Position numbers and translations under genes: made by a program. Below, in pieces: positions 1 through 10,577 of a DNA stretch of 64,000 nucleotides (within the stretch, counting starts at the first letter, position 1; every line of letters starts with the position of its first letter). Below the pieces are notes generated by a model, which saw nothing but the letters and a program-made list of their open reading frames with translations, had not been told where the DNA came from and made no database searches. Source of the DNA: Stomoxys calcitrans (taxonomy: Eukaryota; Arthropoda; Insecta; Diptera; Muscidae); contig NC_081552.1 in assembly GCF_963082655.1 (NCBI RefSeq), forward strand, positions 62,236,930 to 62,300,929, read 5' to 3'.

Positions 1-326
1 ATATCAAAACATGGAGCGATATGGCCCATTTACAATACCAACCGACCTACACTAATAAGAAGTATTTGTGCAAAATTTCAAGCGGCTAGCTTTACTCCTT
101 CGGAAATTAGCGTGCTTTCGACAGACAGACGGACGGACGGACGGACGGACGGACGGACGGACGGACGGACGTACGGACAGACGGACGGACATGGCTAGAT
201 CGACATACAATTTCACGACGATCAAGAATATATATACTTTATAGGGTCTCAGACGAATATTTCGAGTAGTTACAAACAGAATGACGAAATTAGTATACCC
301 CCCATCTTATGGTGGAGGGTATAAAA
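1..326 (+). mobile_element. Type A mini-me/DINE-1-like element, right-end part
   Basis: The window opens inside a type A copy. It shows the conserved stretch before the microsatellite, a long GACA/GGAC array at about 118-193, the core with TATATATAC at about 230, and the inverted-repeat end ATGGTGGAGGGTATA followed by A-residues near 326. The microsatellite has about 18 tetranucleotides, one of the longer ones here. The palindrome end lies outside the window. Non-coding and non-autonomous. The mini-me relation rests on the shared (TA)n, core and (GTCY)n order and is from knowledge of the family. Confidence 0.75.
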
Positions 327-443
327 ACAAAAGTGAATTTATCAATTAAAGAGGAATTAGTAGACTTAGTTGATCCGAAAAAAAAGAATTTTAGGTAAGT
401 ATAGAAGAATAGAAATAAATATATAAATTAGTCTTAACATTCA

Positions 444-2575
444 TCAACTTAATGCAGTAAAATGTTTCCAAAGTCTGGTTTTAAATGTTGCCGAGTTACT
501 GAGTAATTGCAGATCGTTAGGAAGAGAATTCCAGAGACGTACAGCGAATATGAATACATGCCATTCAGAAACAAGCCTCCGATACATTTTGGGAATGATT
601 TTTTTACCTCTAATAGATCTGGCGAAATCAATAAATCCATACAGATATTGTGGTGCCTGCGTGTAGATCAGTTTATGCAGGAAAGTAAGCGATCTTAGGA
701 ACAACAATTGCTGTAAGGAGACGCCATACAGAGATAAACAGTATTCAGAGATGGAATCGCGCCGTCTCAAGCCAAATACATAACGAGTAACGCTATTAAA
801 AAAGGTGTTAAGCTTACGTCTACTTACCGAGTCGCAATTAGCAAACAACTCACAGCCGTAGAGAATGCCAGGAACAAGATAAGTCTTTGCCAAGAGAGAC
901 CTAACCCGCAGCGGAGTAAGCGACTGAGTGGCCCAGAGAGCACGCAATTTTGAATATCCCTGACCAACGACAGAGTCGATATGATTACTCCAAGTCAATG
1001 TGCTATTAATAACAACGCCCAAGTTCTTTGCATGAGGAACGATTTCCAGTCTAGAGTCGTTAATGTATATACCGACATCACATGAAAAACGAGACAGCCT
1101 GTTTCTGATAACCACACACTTGGACTTTACAGGGTTGAGACACAGGCCATTGGCTTTCGCCCACGTGCTGACTCTTGACAGATCATGATTAAGCAGACGT
1201 ATGTTTTCAGCAATCTCATCCCTCGGACTGCCGATATATATTTGTACATCGTCAGCGTACATATGTACCTCACAATAAGACAATTGACCCGCCAAGTCGT
1301 TACTGTACAATGAAAAGAGAAGAGGACCCAGAATTGATCCCTGAGGAACACCTTTTGAAACAAGCAGAGGTGCCGATAGAGAAGACTTATAACTGACGGA
1401 CTGAGTGCGGTGTGACAGGTACGACAAAATAAGACGAACGGACGTAGAGGAAAAATTGTAAAGATGTCTCATCTTATCATATAACAAGGAATGATCCACA
1501 GTGTCAAATGCCTTAGAATGGTCAAGAAGAACAAGGAAATTTATCTTGTCATTCTCCAAATTGACCCTGATCCTCTCAGTGACCTCTGCCAAGGCAGTAA
1601 CGTAGCTGTGGTAAGGTCGAAATCCGGACTGTCTCACATATAACAAAGAGTTCTCGTTGACAAAAGACGACATTTGCAAATACAACAATTTCTCAAAGAC
1701 CTTTGACAAGTAACAAAGAATCGCAATTGGTCTATATTCCTTGGAATTGTTAGGCAGTGGGATGACTTTGGCATGTTTCCACGCTAATGGAAAGTAACTC
1801 GTGGTCAAAATCCTATTAATAACATAGGTTACATGAGGAATAATAAGGGGGAGCAAGAGTCTTACAAATCGAGGATCAATGCCATCAGATCCGACAGCGT
1901 TAGACTTTACAGTCGAGACGCACTCAAGGACATCGGTGGGACCAATACAGCTGAAGCCAAAACCAGAGTCGTCATCGAGGGAGGGGGAGACATTGAAGCC
2001 ATAGAAATTGGGATCAACTGGGATCTGTGGGACATTAACAAAAGCATCGTTAAGCCCATTGATGTCCAAGTTTGTTGAACATCTATTAGCATCTTTCCCA
2101 ATTCCTATGTCTCGAATAACCTTCCACGTTCTCTTGGAGCCTATTGCAGAAGTAAAGCGTCTGTAATAGTAGTCTTTCTTGGCTATCTTAATCAACTTAT
2201 TGACATGGTCTCTTGCTAAGCGAAAGGCATCATGTAACTCAGGCGTCCTGAAACATCTCCACCGGCGATGCGACATATTCCTCACGTGAATAGCCGAACG
2301 AATATCCCGGGAGAACCACGGTTTCGATCTGGAGGACACTTCTCTAGTCTTGAGTGGAACCGTAAGTTCCTGTAGGTCACGGATATTTCTCTGTAGAAAG
2401 TCAGTTTGTTCATCGATAGTTTCCATACGAAATTTCAGATCCCAGTCGATGAGCACAGCACTCGAAAGCAAAAAATCATGGTCGAGACGGGCAAAGTCTC
2501 TATATGAATAAGTTTCCCTAGTCCTGGTGAGCTCAAATTCATAACATAAAAAGATCAAGTCATGGTTCGAAAAAC
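444..2575 (-). pseudogene. Reverse transcriptase domain of non-LTR element (ORF2, 3' part)
   Basis: A frame of about 710 codons reads open from the homopolymer at 2570-2574 to the stop at 444. Going 3' it shows the finger region with GSDGID, the RPIAILCYLSK motif, palm motif A with SKAFDTVDH (catalytic Asp codon at 1503-1505), GVPQGSILGPLLF, and YADD at 1248-1259 containing the catalytic Asp pair. After these come LGVVIN and a C-terminal region ending FKTRLWKHF. The product would copy element RNA onto nicked chromosomal DNA. The catalytic residues are intact. However, it is out of frame with the endonuclease by one base and has no start of its own, so the copy is dead. An ATG-less upstream extension of this frame to 2705 is an overlap artefact. 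Confidence 0.88.
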
Positions 2576-3010
2576 AGTTGGTCGTATAGGAGGACTTTCG
2601 AAGTGTCACTAACAAAGTACAGATCGAGAAGCGTGCTGGAGGATGCGGAAAAATGCGTGGGAATTGTTGAATTGACAGGCAAAAGCCCCAAGGAAGACAT
2701 TTCAAACGTCAAGCCCATGTCCTGTAAAACATTAGAGTTGAAGTCCCCAGCAACCACAATGTCTGAGTAAGCAAGAGAGAGAGGTTCAAGGACAGAGAAA
2801 AAATCTCGCGTATCCGTACGATTGTTCGGTCTATAAACGCACCCCACTAGGAGCTTGGTATCGGCAGCAGACACCTCAACGAAAACATACTCAATTGGGC
2901 CACCTGGGTTAGACTTTGTACATAACTGAGTATTCAGGTAGTTTCTCACATACAGAGCGGTGCCGCCCCCACGACGTAATCTATCAGCTCTATGCACGCT
3001 ATATCCTGAG
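2570..3010 (-). pseudogene. AP-endonuclease domain fragment of non-LTR element (ORF2, 5' part)
   Basis: Read from 3010 downward, the frame gives GYSVHRADRLRRGGG, then V-G-CVYRPNN, and VAGDFN containing the Asp and Asn of the endonuclease core. It ends near LLDLYFVS and a stop at 2560. These are the middle and C-terminal motifs of the apurinic-like endonuclease that nicks target DNA. The N-terminal part with the metal-binding Glu is missing through 5' truncation. The same frame continues upstream to 3075 only through type B repeat sequence, so the first 22 or so codons there are not endonuclease. A one-base length change in the A-run at 2570-2574 breaks the join to the RT frame. Confidence 0.82.
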
Positions 3011-4236
3011 ACGCTACAGTCTTCAAAAATAGAGATATTGAGCTGAAACTTTGCAAAGATTCTTGTTTTGTCCATAAGCAGGTTAAGTTCGAAGATGGGC
3101 TATATCGGACTATATCTTGATATAGCCCCCATATAGACCGATCCGCCGATTTAGGGTCTTAGGCCCATAAAAGCCACATTTATTATCCGATTTTGCTGAA
3201 ATTTGAGACAGTGAGTTATGTTAGGCCCCTCAACATCCTTCGTCAATTTGGCCCAGATCGGTTCAGATTTGGATATAGCTGCCATATAGACCGATCCTCC
3301 GATTTAGGGTCTAAGGCTCATAAAAGCCACATTTATTATCCGATTTTGCTGAAATTTGGGACAGTGACTTGTGTTAGGCCCCTCGACATCCTTCGTCAAT
3401 TTGGCTCAGATCACTCCAGATTTGGATATAGCTGCCATATAGACCGATCCCCTGATTTAGGGTTTTAGGCCCATAAAAGCCACATTTATTACCCGATTTT
3501 GTTGAAATTTGGGACAGTGAGTAGAGATAGGCCCCTCGACATCCTTCGTCAATTTGGTCCAGATCGGTCCAGATATGGATATAGCTGCCATATAGACCGA
3601 TCTCTCGATTAAAGGTTTTGGGCCCATAAAAGGCGCATTTATTGTCCGATGTGGCCGAAATTAGGGACAGTGGGTTAAATTAAGCCCTTCGACATACTTC
3701 TGCAATATGGCACATATCGGTTCAGATTTGGATATAGCTGCCATATAGCCCAATCTCTCGATCTAAGGTCTTGAGGTCATAAAATGCGCGTTTATTGTCC
3801 GATGACGCCGAAATTTGGGACGGTGAGTTGTGTTAGGCGCTTCGATATCCTTTTTAAGTTTGATCCAGATCCGTCCAGGTCTGCCATATAGACCGATATC
3901 CCGATTTATAGTCTTGGTCCCATAAAGTCGCATTTATAATCCGATTTCACTTAAATTTTACACAGTGACTTATGCTAAGCATTTCGACATCCGTTTAGTG
4001 CTTGGTTAAAATCGGTTTAATTTTAGATATAGCTACTTAAAAGACCAATATTTTGTTATACGCAATTGAAAAATGACTTGTACTTATAAGTATTTGGTCC
4101 AAATCGGAACATATTTCGAAATAGCTGCTATGGGGCATAAGGTATGCATTTTTCACCGGATTTTGACGAAAGGTGTTTTACATATATACCCGAGGTGGTG
4201 GGTATCCAAAGTTCGGCCCGGCCGAACTTAACGCCT
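3011..4236 (-). mobile_element. Type B element (palindrome end at right), interrupted by an inserted type A copy
   Basis: From 3011 the sequence matches the type B copies at about 34,940 and 39,110: a short core, then seven or so monomers with spacing 153 (motif AGCTGCC at 3277, 3430, 3583). It ends in the GC palindrome at about 4210-4230 and GCCTTTT at 4236. The last bases of the terminus, TACTTGTTT, reappear at 8588-8596 after the inserted type A copy. The microsatellite end is missing because the non-LTR retrotransposon sequence abuts at 3010. Confidence 0.8.
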
Positions 4237-7200
4237 TTTTATACCCTCCACCATAAGATGGGGGGTATACTAATTTCGTCATTCTGTTTGTAACTACTCG
4301 AAATATTCGTCTGAGACCCCATAAAGTATATATATTCTTGATCGTCGTGACATTTTATGTCGATCTAGCCATGTCCGTCCGTCTGTCCGTCCGTCCGTCC
4401 GTCTGTCTGTCGAAAGCACGCTTACTTCCGAAGGAGTAAAGCTAGCCGCTTGAAATTTTGCACAAATACTTATTATTAGTGTAGGTCGGTTGGTATTGTA
4501 AATGGGCCATATCGGTCCATGTTTTGACATAGCTGCCATATAAACCGATCTTGGGTCTTGACTTCTTGAGCCTTTAGAGTGCGCAATTCTTATCCGATTG
4601 GGATGAAATTTTGCATGACATGTTTTCCTATGATATCCAACAACTGTGCCAAGTAAAGTTCAAATCGGTCCATAACCTGATAAAGCTGCCATATAAACCG
4701 ATCTTGGGTCTTGACTTCTTGAGCCTCTAGAGTGCGCAATTCTTATTCGATTGAAATGAAATTTTGCACGACGTGTTTTGTTATGATACCCAACAACTGT
4801 GCCAAGTATGGTTTAAATCGGTCCATAACCTGATATAGCTGCCATATAAACCGATCTTGGGTCTTGACTTCTTGCACGACGTGTTTTGCTATGATATCCA
4901 ACAATTGTGCCAAGTATGGTTCAAATCGGTTCATAACCTGATATAGCTGCCATATAAACCGATATTGGGTCTTGACTTCTTGAGCCTCTAGCGTGCGCAA
5001 TTCTTATCCGATCAAAATGAAATTTTGCATGACGTGTTTTGCTATGATATCCAACAACTGTGCCAAGTATGGTTCAAATCGGTTCATAACCTGATATAGC
5101 TGCCATATAAACCGATATTGGGTCTTGACTTCTTGAGCCTCTAGCGTGCGCAATTCTTATCCGATCAAAATGAAATTTTGCACGACGTGTTTTGTTATGA
5201 TATACAACAAATGTGCCAAGTATGGTTCAAATCGGTTCATAACCTGATATAGCTGCCATATAAACCGATCTTGGGTCTTGACTTCTTGATCCTCTAGAGT
5301 GCGCAATTCTTATCCGATTGGGATGAAATTTTGCATGACATGTTTTGCTATGATATCCAACAACTGTGCCAAGTATAGTTCAAATCGGTCCATAACCTGA
5401 TATAGCTGCCATATAAACCGATCTTGGGTCTTGACTTCTTGAGCCTCTAGAGTGCGCAATTCTTATCCGATTGAAATGAAATTTTGCACGACGTGTTTTG
5501 TTATGATACCAAACAACTGTGCCAAGTATAGTTCAAATCGGTTCATAACCTGATATAGCTGCCATATAAACCGACATTGGGTCTTGACTTCTTGAGCCTC
5601 TAGCGTGCGCAATTCTTATCCGATTGGGATGAAATTTTGCACGACGTGTTTTGCTATGATATCCAACAATTGTGCCAAGTATGGTTCAAATCGGTTCATA
5701 ACCTGATATAGCTGCCATATAAACCGATATTGGGTCTTGACTTCTTGAGCCTCTAGAGTGCGCAATTCTTATCCGATTGAAATTAAATTTTGCATGACGT
5801 GTTTTGCTATGAAATCCAACAACTGTGCCAAGTATGGTTCAAATCGGTTCATAACCTGATATAGCTGCCATATAAACCGATATTGGGTCTTGACTTCTTG
5901 AGCCTCTAGCGTGCGCAATTCTTATCCGATCAAAATGAAATTTTTCACGACGTGTTTTGTTATGATATACAACAAATGTGCCAAGTATGGTTCAAATCGG
6001 TTCATAACCTGATATAGCTGCCATATAAACCGATCTTGGGTCTTGACTTCTTGAGCCTCTAGAGTGCGCAATTCTTATCCGATTGGGATGAAATTTTGCA
6101 CGACGTGTTTTGCTATGATATCCAACAATTGTGCCAAGTATGGTTCAAATCGGTTCATAACCTGATATAGCTGCCATATAAACCGATATTGGGTCTTGAC
6201 TTCTTGAGCCTCTAGAGTGCGCAATTCTTATCCGATTGAAATTAAATTTTGCATGACATGTTTTGCTATGATATCCAACAACTGTGCCAAGTATGGTTCA
6301 AATCGGTTCATAACCTGATATAGCTGCCATATAAACCGATATTGGGTCTTGACTTCTTGAGCCTCTAGCGTGCGCAATTCTTATCCGATCAAAATGAAAT
6401 TTTGCACGACGTGTTTTGTTATGATATACAACAAATGTGCCAAGTATGGTTCAAATCGGTTCATAACCTGATATAGCTGCCATATAAACCGATCTTGGGT
6501 CTTGACTTCTTGATCCTCTAGAGTGCGCAATTCTTATCCGATTGGGATGAAATTTTGCATGACATGTTTTGCTATGATATCCAACAACTGTGCCAAGTAT
6601 AGTTCAAATCGGTCCATAACCTGATATAGCTGCCATATAAACCGATCTTGGGTCTTGACTTCTTGAGCCTCTAGAGTGCGCAATTCTTATCCGATTGAAA
6701 TGAAATTTTGCACGACGTGTTTTGTTATGATACCAAACAACTGTGCCAAGTATAGTTCAAATCGGTTCATAACCTGATATAGCTGCCATATAAACCGATA
6801 TTGGGTCTTGACTTCTTGAGCCTCTAGCGTGCGCAATTCTTATCCGATTGGGATGAAATTTTGCACGACGTGTTTTGCTATGATATCCAACAATTGTGCC
6901 AAGTATGGTTCAAATCGGTTCATAACCTGATATAGCTGCCATATAAACCGATATTGGGTCTTGACTTCTTGAGCCTCTAGAGTGCGCAATTCTTATCCGA
7001 TTGAAATGAAATTTTGCACGACGTGTTTTGTTATGATACCAAACAACTGTGCCAAGTATAGTTCAAATCGGTTCATAACCTGATATAGCTGCCATATAAA
7101 CCGATATTGGGTCTTGACTTCTTGAGCCTCTAGCGTGCGCAATTCTTATCCGATTGGGATGAAATTTTGCACGACGTGTTTTGCTATGATATCCAACAAT

Positions 7201-8587
7201 TGTGCCAAGTATGGTTCAAATCGGTTCATAACCTGATATAGCTGCCATATAAACCGATATTGGGTCTTGACTTCTTGAGCCTCTAGAGTGCGCAATTCTT
7301 ATCCGATTGAAATTAAATTTTGCATGACGTGTTTTGCTATGAAATCCAACAACTGTGCCAAGTATGGTTCAAATCGGTTCATAACCTGATATAGCTGCCA
7401 TATAAACCGATATTGGGTCTTGACTTCTTGAGCCTCTAGCGTGCCCAATTCTTATCCGATCAAAATGAAATTTTGCACGACGTGTTTTGTTATGATATAC
7501 AACAAATGTGCCAAGTATGGTTCAAATCGGTTCATAACCTGATATAGCTGCCATATAAACCGATCTTGGGTCTTGACTTCTTGATCCTCTAGAGTGCGCA
7601 ATTCTTATCCGATTGGGATGAAATTTTGCATGACATGTTTTGCTATGATATCCAACAACTGTGCCAAGTATAGTTCAAATCGGTCCATAACCTGATATAG
7701 CTGCCATATAAACCGATCTTGGGTCTTGACTTCTTGAGCCTCTAGAGTGCGCAATTCTTATCCGATTGAAATGAAATTTTGCACGACGTGTTTTGTTATG
7801 ATACCAAACAACTGTGCCAAGTATAGTTCAAATCGGTCCATAACCTGATATAGCTGCCATATAAACCGATCTTGGGTCTTGACTTCTTGAGCCTCTAGAG
7901 TGCGCAATTCCTATCCGATTGGGATGAAATTTTGCACGACGTGTTTTGTTATGATATCCAACAACTGTTCCAAGTATGGTTGAAATCGGTCTATAACCTG
8001 ATATAGCTGTCATATAAACAGATCTGGGGATTTGACTTCTTGAGCTTCTAGAGGGCGCAATTCCTATCCAATTTGGCTGAAATTTTGCATGACGTATTTT
8101 ATTTTTACTTTCAACAACTGTGTCAAATAAGGTTTAAATCCATTCATAACCTGAAATAGCTGCCATATAAACCGATCTGGGATCTTGACTTCTTGACCCC
8201 TAGAGGTCGCAATTATTATCCGATATGCCTGAAATTTTGTACGATGGATCCTCTCATGACCATCAACAAACGTGTTTATTATGGTCTGAATCGGTCTATA
8301 GCCCGATGCAGATCCCATATAAATCGTTCTCTCTATTTTACTTCGTGAGCCCCAATGGGCGCAATTCTTATACGAATTGGCTGAAATTTTACACAGGTCT
8401 CCAACATATAATTTAATTGTGGTCCGAACCGGACCATATCTTGATATCGTTTTAATAGCAGAGCAACTCTTTTCTTATATCCTTTTTAGCCTAAGAAGAG
8501 ATGCCGAGAAAACAACTCGACAAATGCAATCCATGGTGGAGGGTATATAAGATTCGGCCCGGCCGAACTTAGCAAGCTTTTAATTGT
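4237..8587 (-). mobile_element. Expanded complete type A element carrying about 25 monomers
   Basis: It begins TATACCCTCCACCAT, followed by the core, a GTCC/GTCT array at about 4372-4412 and a block common to all type A copies. It then runs through the long 153-bp array and the palindrome-end module (about 8490-8587) with GGTGGAGGGTATATAAG and the GC palindrome. At about 4.35 kb it is several times longer than the 0.85-1.0-kb complete copies at 12,412 and 31,859. The extra length is all monomer array. Both ends are defined because the target, the T-run of the type B terminus, is recovered on either side. Confidence 0.82.
4531..8310 (-). repeat. 153-bp tandem array with higher-order organisation
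   Basis: Counting the motif AGCTGCC (or variants) gives positions 4531, 4684, 4837, 4945 and then exact 153-bp steps to 8158: 21 steps without net indel. One monomer (4837-4945) is 108 bp, having lost 45 bp between two TTG repeats. Monomers fall into recognisable variants recurring in order; for example CTTCTTGATCC occurs at 5281, 6505 and 7576, spaced 8 and 7 monomers apart. The array lies wholly inside the type A element. Open frames across it exist only because 153 is divisible by three. Confidence 0.9.
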
Positions 8588-8596
8588 TACTTGTTT
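8588..8596 (-). other. Displaced terminus of the type B element
   Basis: Nine bases TACTTGTTT directly follow the type A terminus. They complete the type B end that stopped at GCCTTTT (4236): intact type B ends read GCCTTTTTACTTGTT, as at 41,259-41,274. This is the right half of the target site split by the type A insertion. Confidence 0.65.
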
Positions 8597-8619
8597 AATT
8601 TGTCATTATTTTTGGAATT

Positions 8620-9460
8620 TGGGCTCGAGAATTCGCTGCACAGGCTACCCCAAAGCCTACACGCCTAGATTCGGAAACTACACCGCAGTCAGCCAAAAGG
8701 CTGCGGTCACCTGGAGGACATCCCATTCCTAGAAGAACTAGGGCGAACAACAGAAAGATGGGTCCAAGAACCTTTGCTAATATCGCTAGGGACAGTTTGG
8801 TGATGGCAGATGTCAAAAAGAGAGAAGAACAGGGCTGCATACTTAGGAAAAATTAGGGTGGGGTAGTCAATGGTATGTTCCTGGGTCTCCTCCATTTTGT
8901 AACAATGCAGGCTGATATCGAAGCCGATACAGACCAATTACCTTCGGCGATCAACGCTCAATTGAAATGTATCGTTGCGCGCTAAAAATGATTGGTGAGA
9001 TTTAGTCAAGAAGGAAGATATTCCTTCTCGACCAATAGCGCATGCTTGGATACCAAGGATTCACTCAGATCCTGAAGCGATACTTGGAAGACTAAGGGAA
9101 TGTAATCCCAATCTTTCAACCACCGACTGGGAGATTGGTAGATTGGATGAGGCTGATGGTGACCGGAGACATGCAGTATTCGTACTAAACTCCGGCTGTC
9201 TCGCAGACCTCAATAAGTCTGAAGGGGTTGTATCCTACGGACTAAACAAGTTGAAACTGAAGGTATATAGAAGCGGTGGGGTTTGGGAATTAAGAGACGA
9301 CTCAGCAGTTGTTGCTGAACACTTGCCTGAGGAACTATCGACAACATTGCTAAGGTCTGGCGGATTGCAGGAGACTGAATATCACCCTGCCACAATCGAG
9401 ACAGGAGGGGATGGCATCGAAACTAGGCCCGACAAGCCCTGTGACCCACACAGGGCTTGT
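8620..9460 (+). pseudogene. ORF1 (gag-like) remnant of the I/LOA-like element
   Basis: The clearest part is 9143-9547, reading EADGDRRHAVFVLNSGCLADL, then GVVSYGLNKLKLKVYRSG. I recognise this as the C-terminal half of the nucleic-acid-binding ORF1 protein of such elements. Upstream, pieces rich in Lys/Arg/Pro (about 8690-8830, SPGGHPIPRRTRAN and FANIARDSLVMADVK) look like its middle part in other frames. Stops and frameshifts lie between them. The CCHC knuckles usual near the end of ORF1 are not seen; the region where they might lie contains a perfect hairpin at 9428-9464. Confidence 0.6.
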
Positions 9461-9464
9461 CGGG
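9428..9464. other. Perfect 16-bp inverted repeat with 5-base loop
   Basis: Left arm CCCGACAAGCCCTGTG (9428-9443), loop ACCCA, right arm CACAGGGCTTGTCGGG (9449-9464). It sits at the end of the ORF1 remnant, before the ORF2 start. It is GC-rich in an AT-rich setting and would fold stably as RNA or DNA. Confidence 0.9.
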
Positions 9465-9743
9465 TCAAAAAGATGGACTGGGCTCAAAGTGCACGCCAGC
9501 GGGAAACCACGGAACTCAGATTGTACTTCGACAGCAGCAGTAAGTGAAGAATATAAGGAGAAATCGTCCACATCGCAAGGGCACAGTGTCCTGAGGAAGA
9601 GTGGTTCCACAGCTTTCTCACCTGCCCTTGGATGCGTTTGAAGCTCATCATGACAAGTTCTAATGAATCTTGTGAGGATAAACTCCTGGTGGGGTCAGAA
9701 GACGAGGCTAAGACAACAGTGGTGGAAGTTCTGAATCCTGACT

Positions 9744-9968
9744 ATGGTCCCGTTTCTACAGATAAATCTCCACCATTGTAAAGCCGCTTCGGCGGCACTA
9801 AATGTCCTTTTGATGGCAGGGGGATTTGACGTGGTTCTTATCCAGGAACCATGGGTGTGTGGAGGAATGGTACGGGGACTAAGAATTCCGGGATTTAAAC
9901 TTCTCAAGGGTATGAGGAATGGAAGACACAGAGCCTGTAATCTTGCAAACGGTAGTCTAAAGCACTGA
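9744..9968 (+). pseudogene. AP-endonuclease N-terminal fragment (ORF2 start)
   Basis: An ATG at 9744 opens the frame MVPFLQINLHHCKAAS, followed at about residue 33 by VLIQEPWV. These are the Asn-containing first strand and the QEPW motif with the metal-ligand Glu of non-LTR AP-like endonucleases. The frame ends at 9968, and the following stretch is shifted or deleted. This is the likely original start of ORF2, lying about 290 bases after the last ORF1 similarity. Confidence 0.75.
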
Positions 9969-10029
9969 AGATTTAGTAGTAGGCAGCCTTGAAATAAACA
10001 AGTCACATTACAGGCTGGCTTCCCCATAT

Positions 10030-10230
10030 ATGGCACACTATTCAGAGATGCCGCCTTCAAACCTTAACTCGCTGGTTGAAGCTGCTTCTGTAGGGAAGAA
10101 AAGCCTCGTAGGAAGAGATGCTAATGTACATAACCAGATATGGGGAAGTTCGGATATCAACGAAGGTGGTGAGATGCTTATTGAATATATTATAAGTTGC
10201 AATCTGGCGATTTGTAATAAAGGAAATTAA
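10030..10230 (+). pseudogene. AP-endonuclease middle fragment
   Basis: The frame contains LVGRDANVHNQIWGSSDINEGGEMLIEYI in short segments. It corresponds to the GDxNAH-WGS-DxNxRG block carrying catalytic Asp and Asn. The Gly expected before Asp is Arg here, a sign of decay. It ends at a stop after about 66 codons, and the C-terminal endonuclease part is missing. Confidence 0.72.
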
Positions 10231-10254
10231 CCGACCTTTATAACCAGGAACAGG

Positions 10255-10577
10255 CAGGAGGTACTAGAGCTTAGAAAGGCTCAGAACAAATCCTGGTTAG
10301 AATACTGCAGCTCCGTGGAGGATACATTTGAGGCCTCTAGACAAAGGAAGATTCTGTCCTCGAGACCTACTACTGTGGGGTATATCCAGAAGTCAGAGAA
10401 TGTATGGACAATTTCTAATGCGGAAACACTAGAACTACTCGCTGATACACATTTCCCGCGAAATTCTCCAACGGAAAAAGTGGCGCTAGAAGAGTTTGTC
10501 ACTGATATGCATTCGTCGGAGGCCATTAGGGAAATTGTGTCTGAGCCGAAATTTCTCTCGCTGTTAAGGAGTATACA
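10255..10577 (+). pseudogene. Linker region between endonuclease and RT
   Basis: The frame from about 10,255 reads VLELRKAQNKSWLEYCSSVE and onward to a stop just before 10,584. The basic RKAQ-SW-EYC pattern is typical of the segment just upstream of the RT fingers in this group. The finger motifs that should follow are absent, so a deletion of roughly a hundred or more codons lies between here and the palm. The size is inferred. Confidence 0.6.

Larger units (their letters stand above)
327..3010 (-). mobile_element. 5'-truncated Jockey/CR1-group non-LTR retrotransposon
   Basis: A minus-strand copy holding the end of an endonuclease domain, a full reverse transcriptase and a short AT-rich 3' flank (443 down to about 327). 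The 5' end stops inside the endonuclease at about 3010, where type B repeat sequence begins abruptly. That is the usual outcome of incomplete target-primed reverse transcription. No clear poly(A) tail or target duplication was found; the exact 3' end is uncertain. The clade is inferred from the style of the RT motifs and the absence of an RNase H domain. Confidence 0.8.

Noticed and set aside
4531..8310. CRISPR-like regular repeats
   Set aside because: Units are contiguous 153-bp tandem repeats without unique spacers, in a eukaryotic transposon.
4743..8318. Many 60-100-codon open frames with repeated SRSQDPRSVYMAAIS-like peptides here and elsewhere
   Set aside because: They are read from 153-bp monomers; 153 is 51 codons, so a stop-free frame stays open from unit to unit. 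They occur on both strands with no codon conservation.
9828..9850. Start of an independent host gene encoding an endonuclease-like protein
   Set aside because: The motifs and order fit ORF2 of the surrounding retrotransposon, and the frame is broken.
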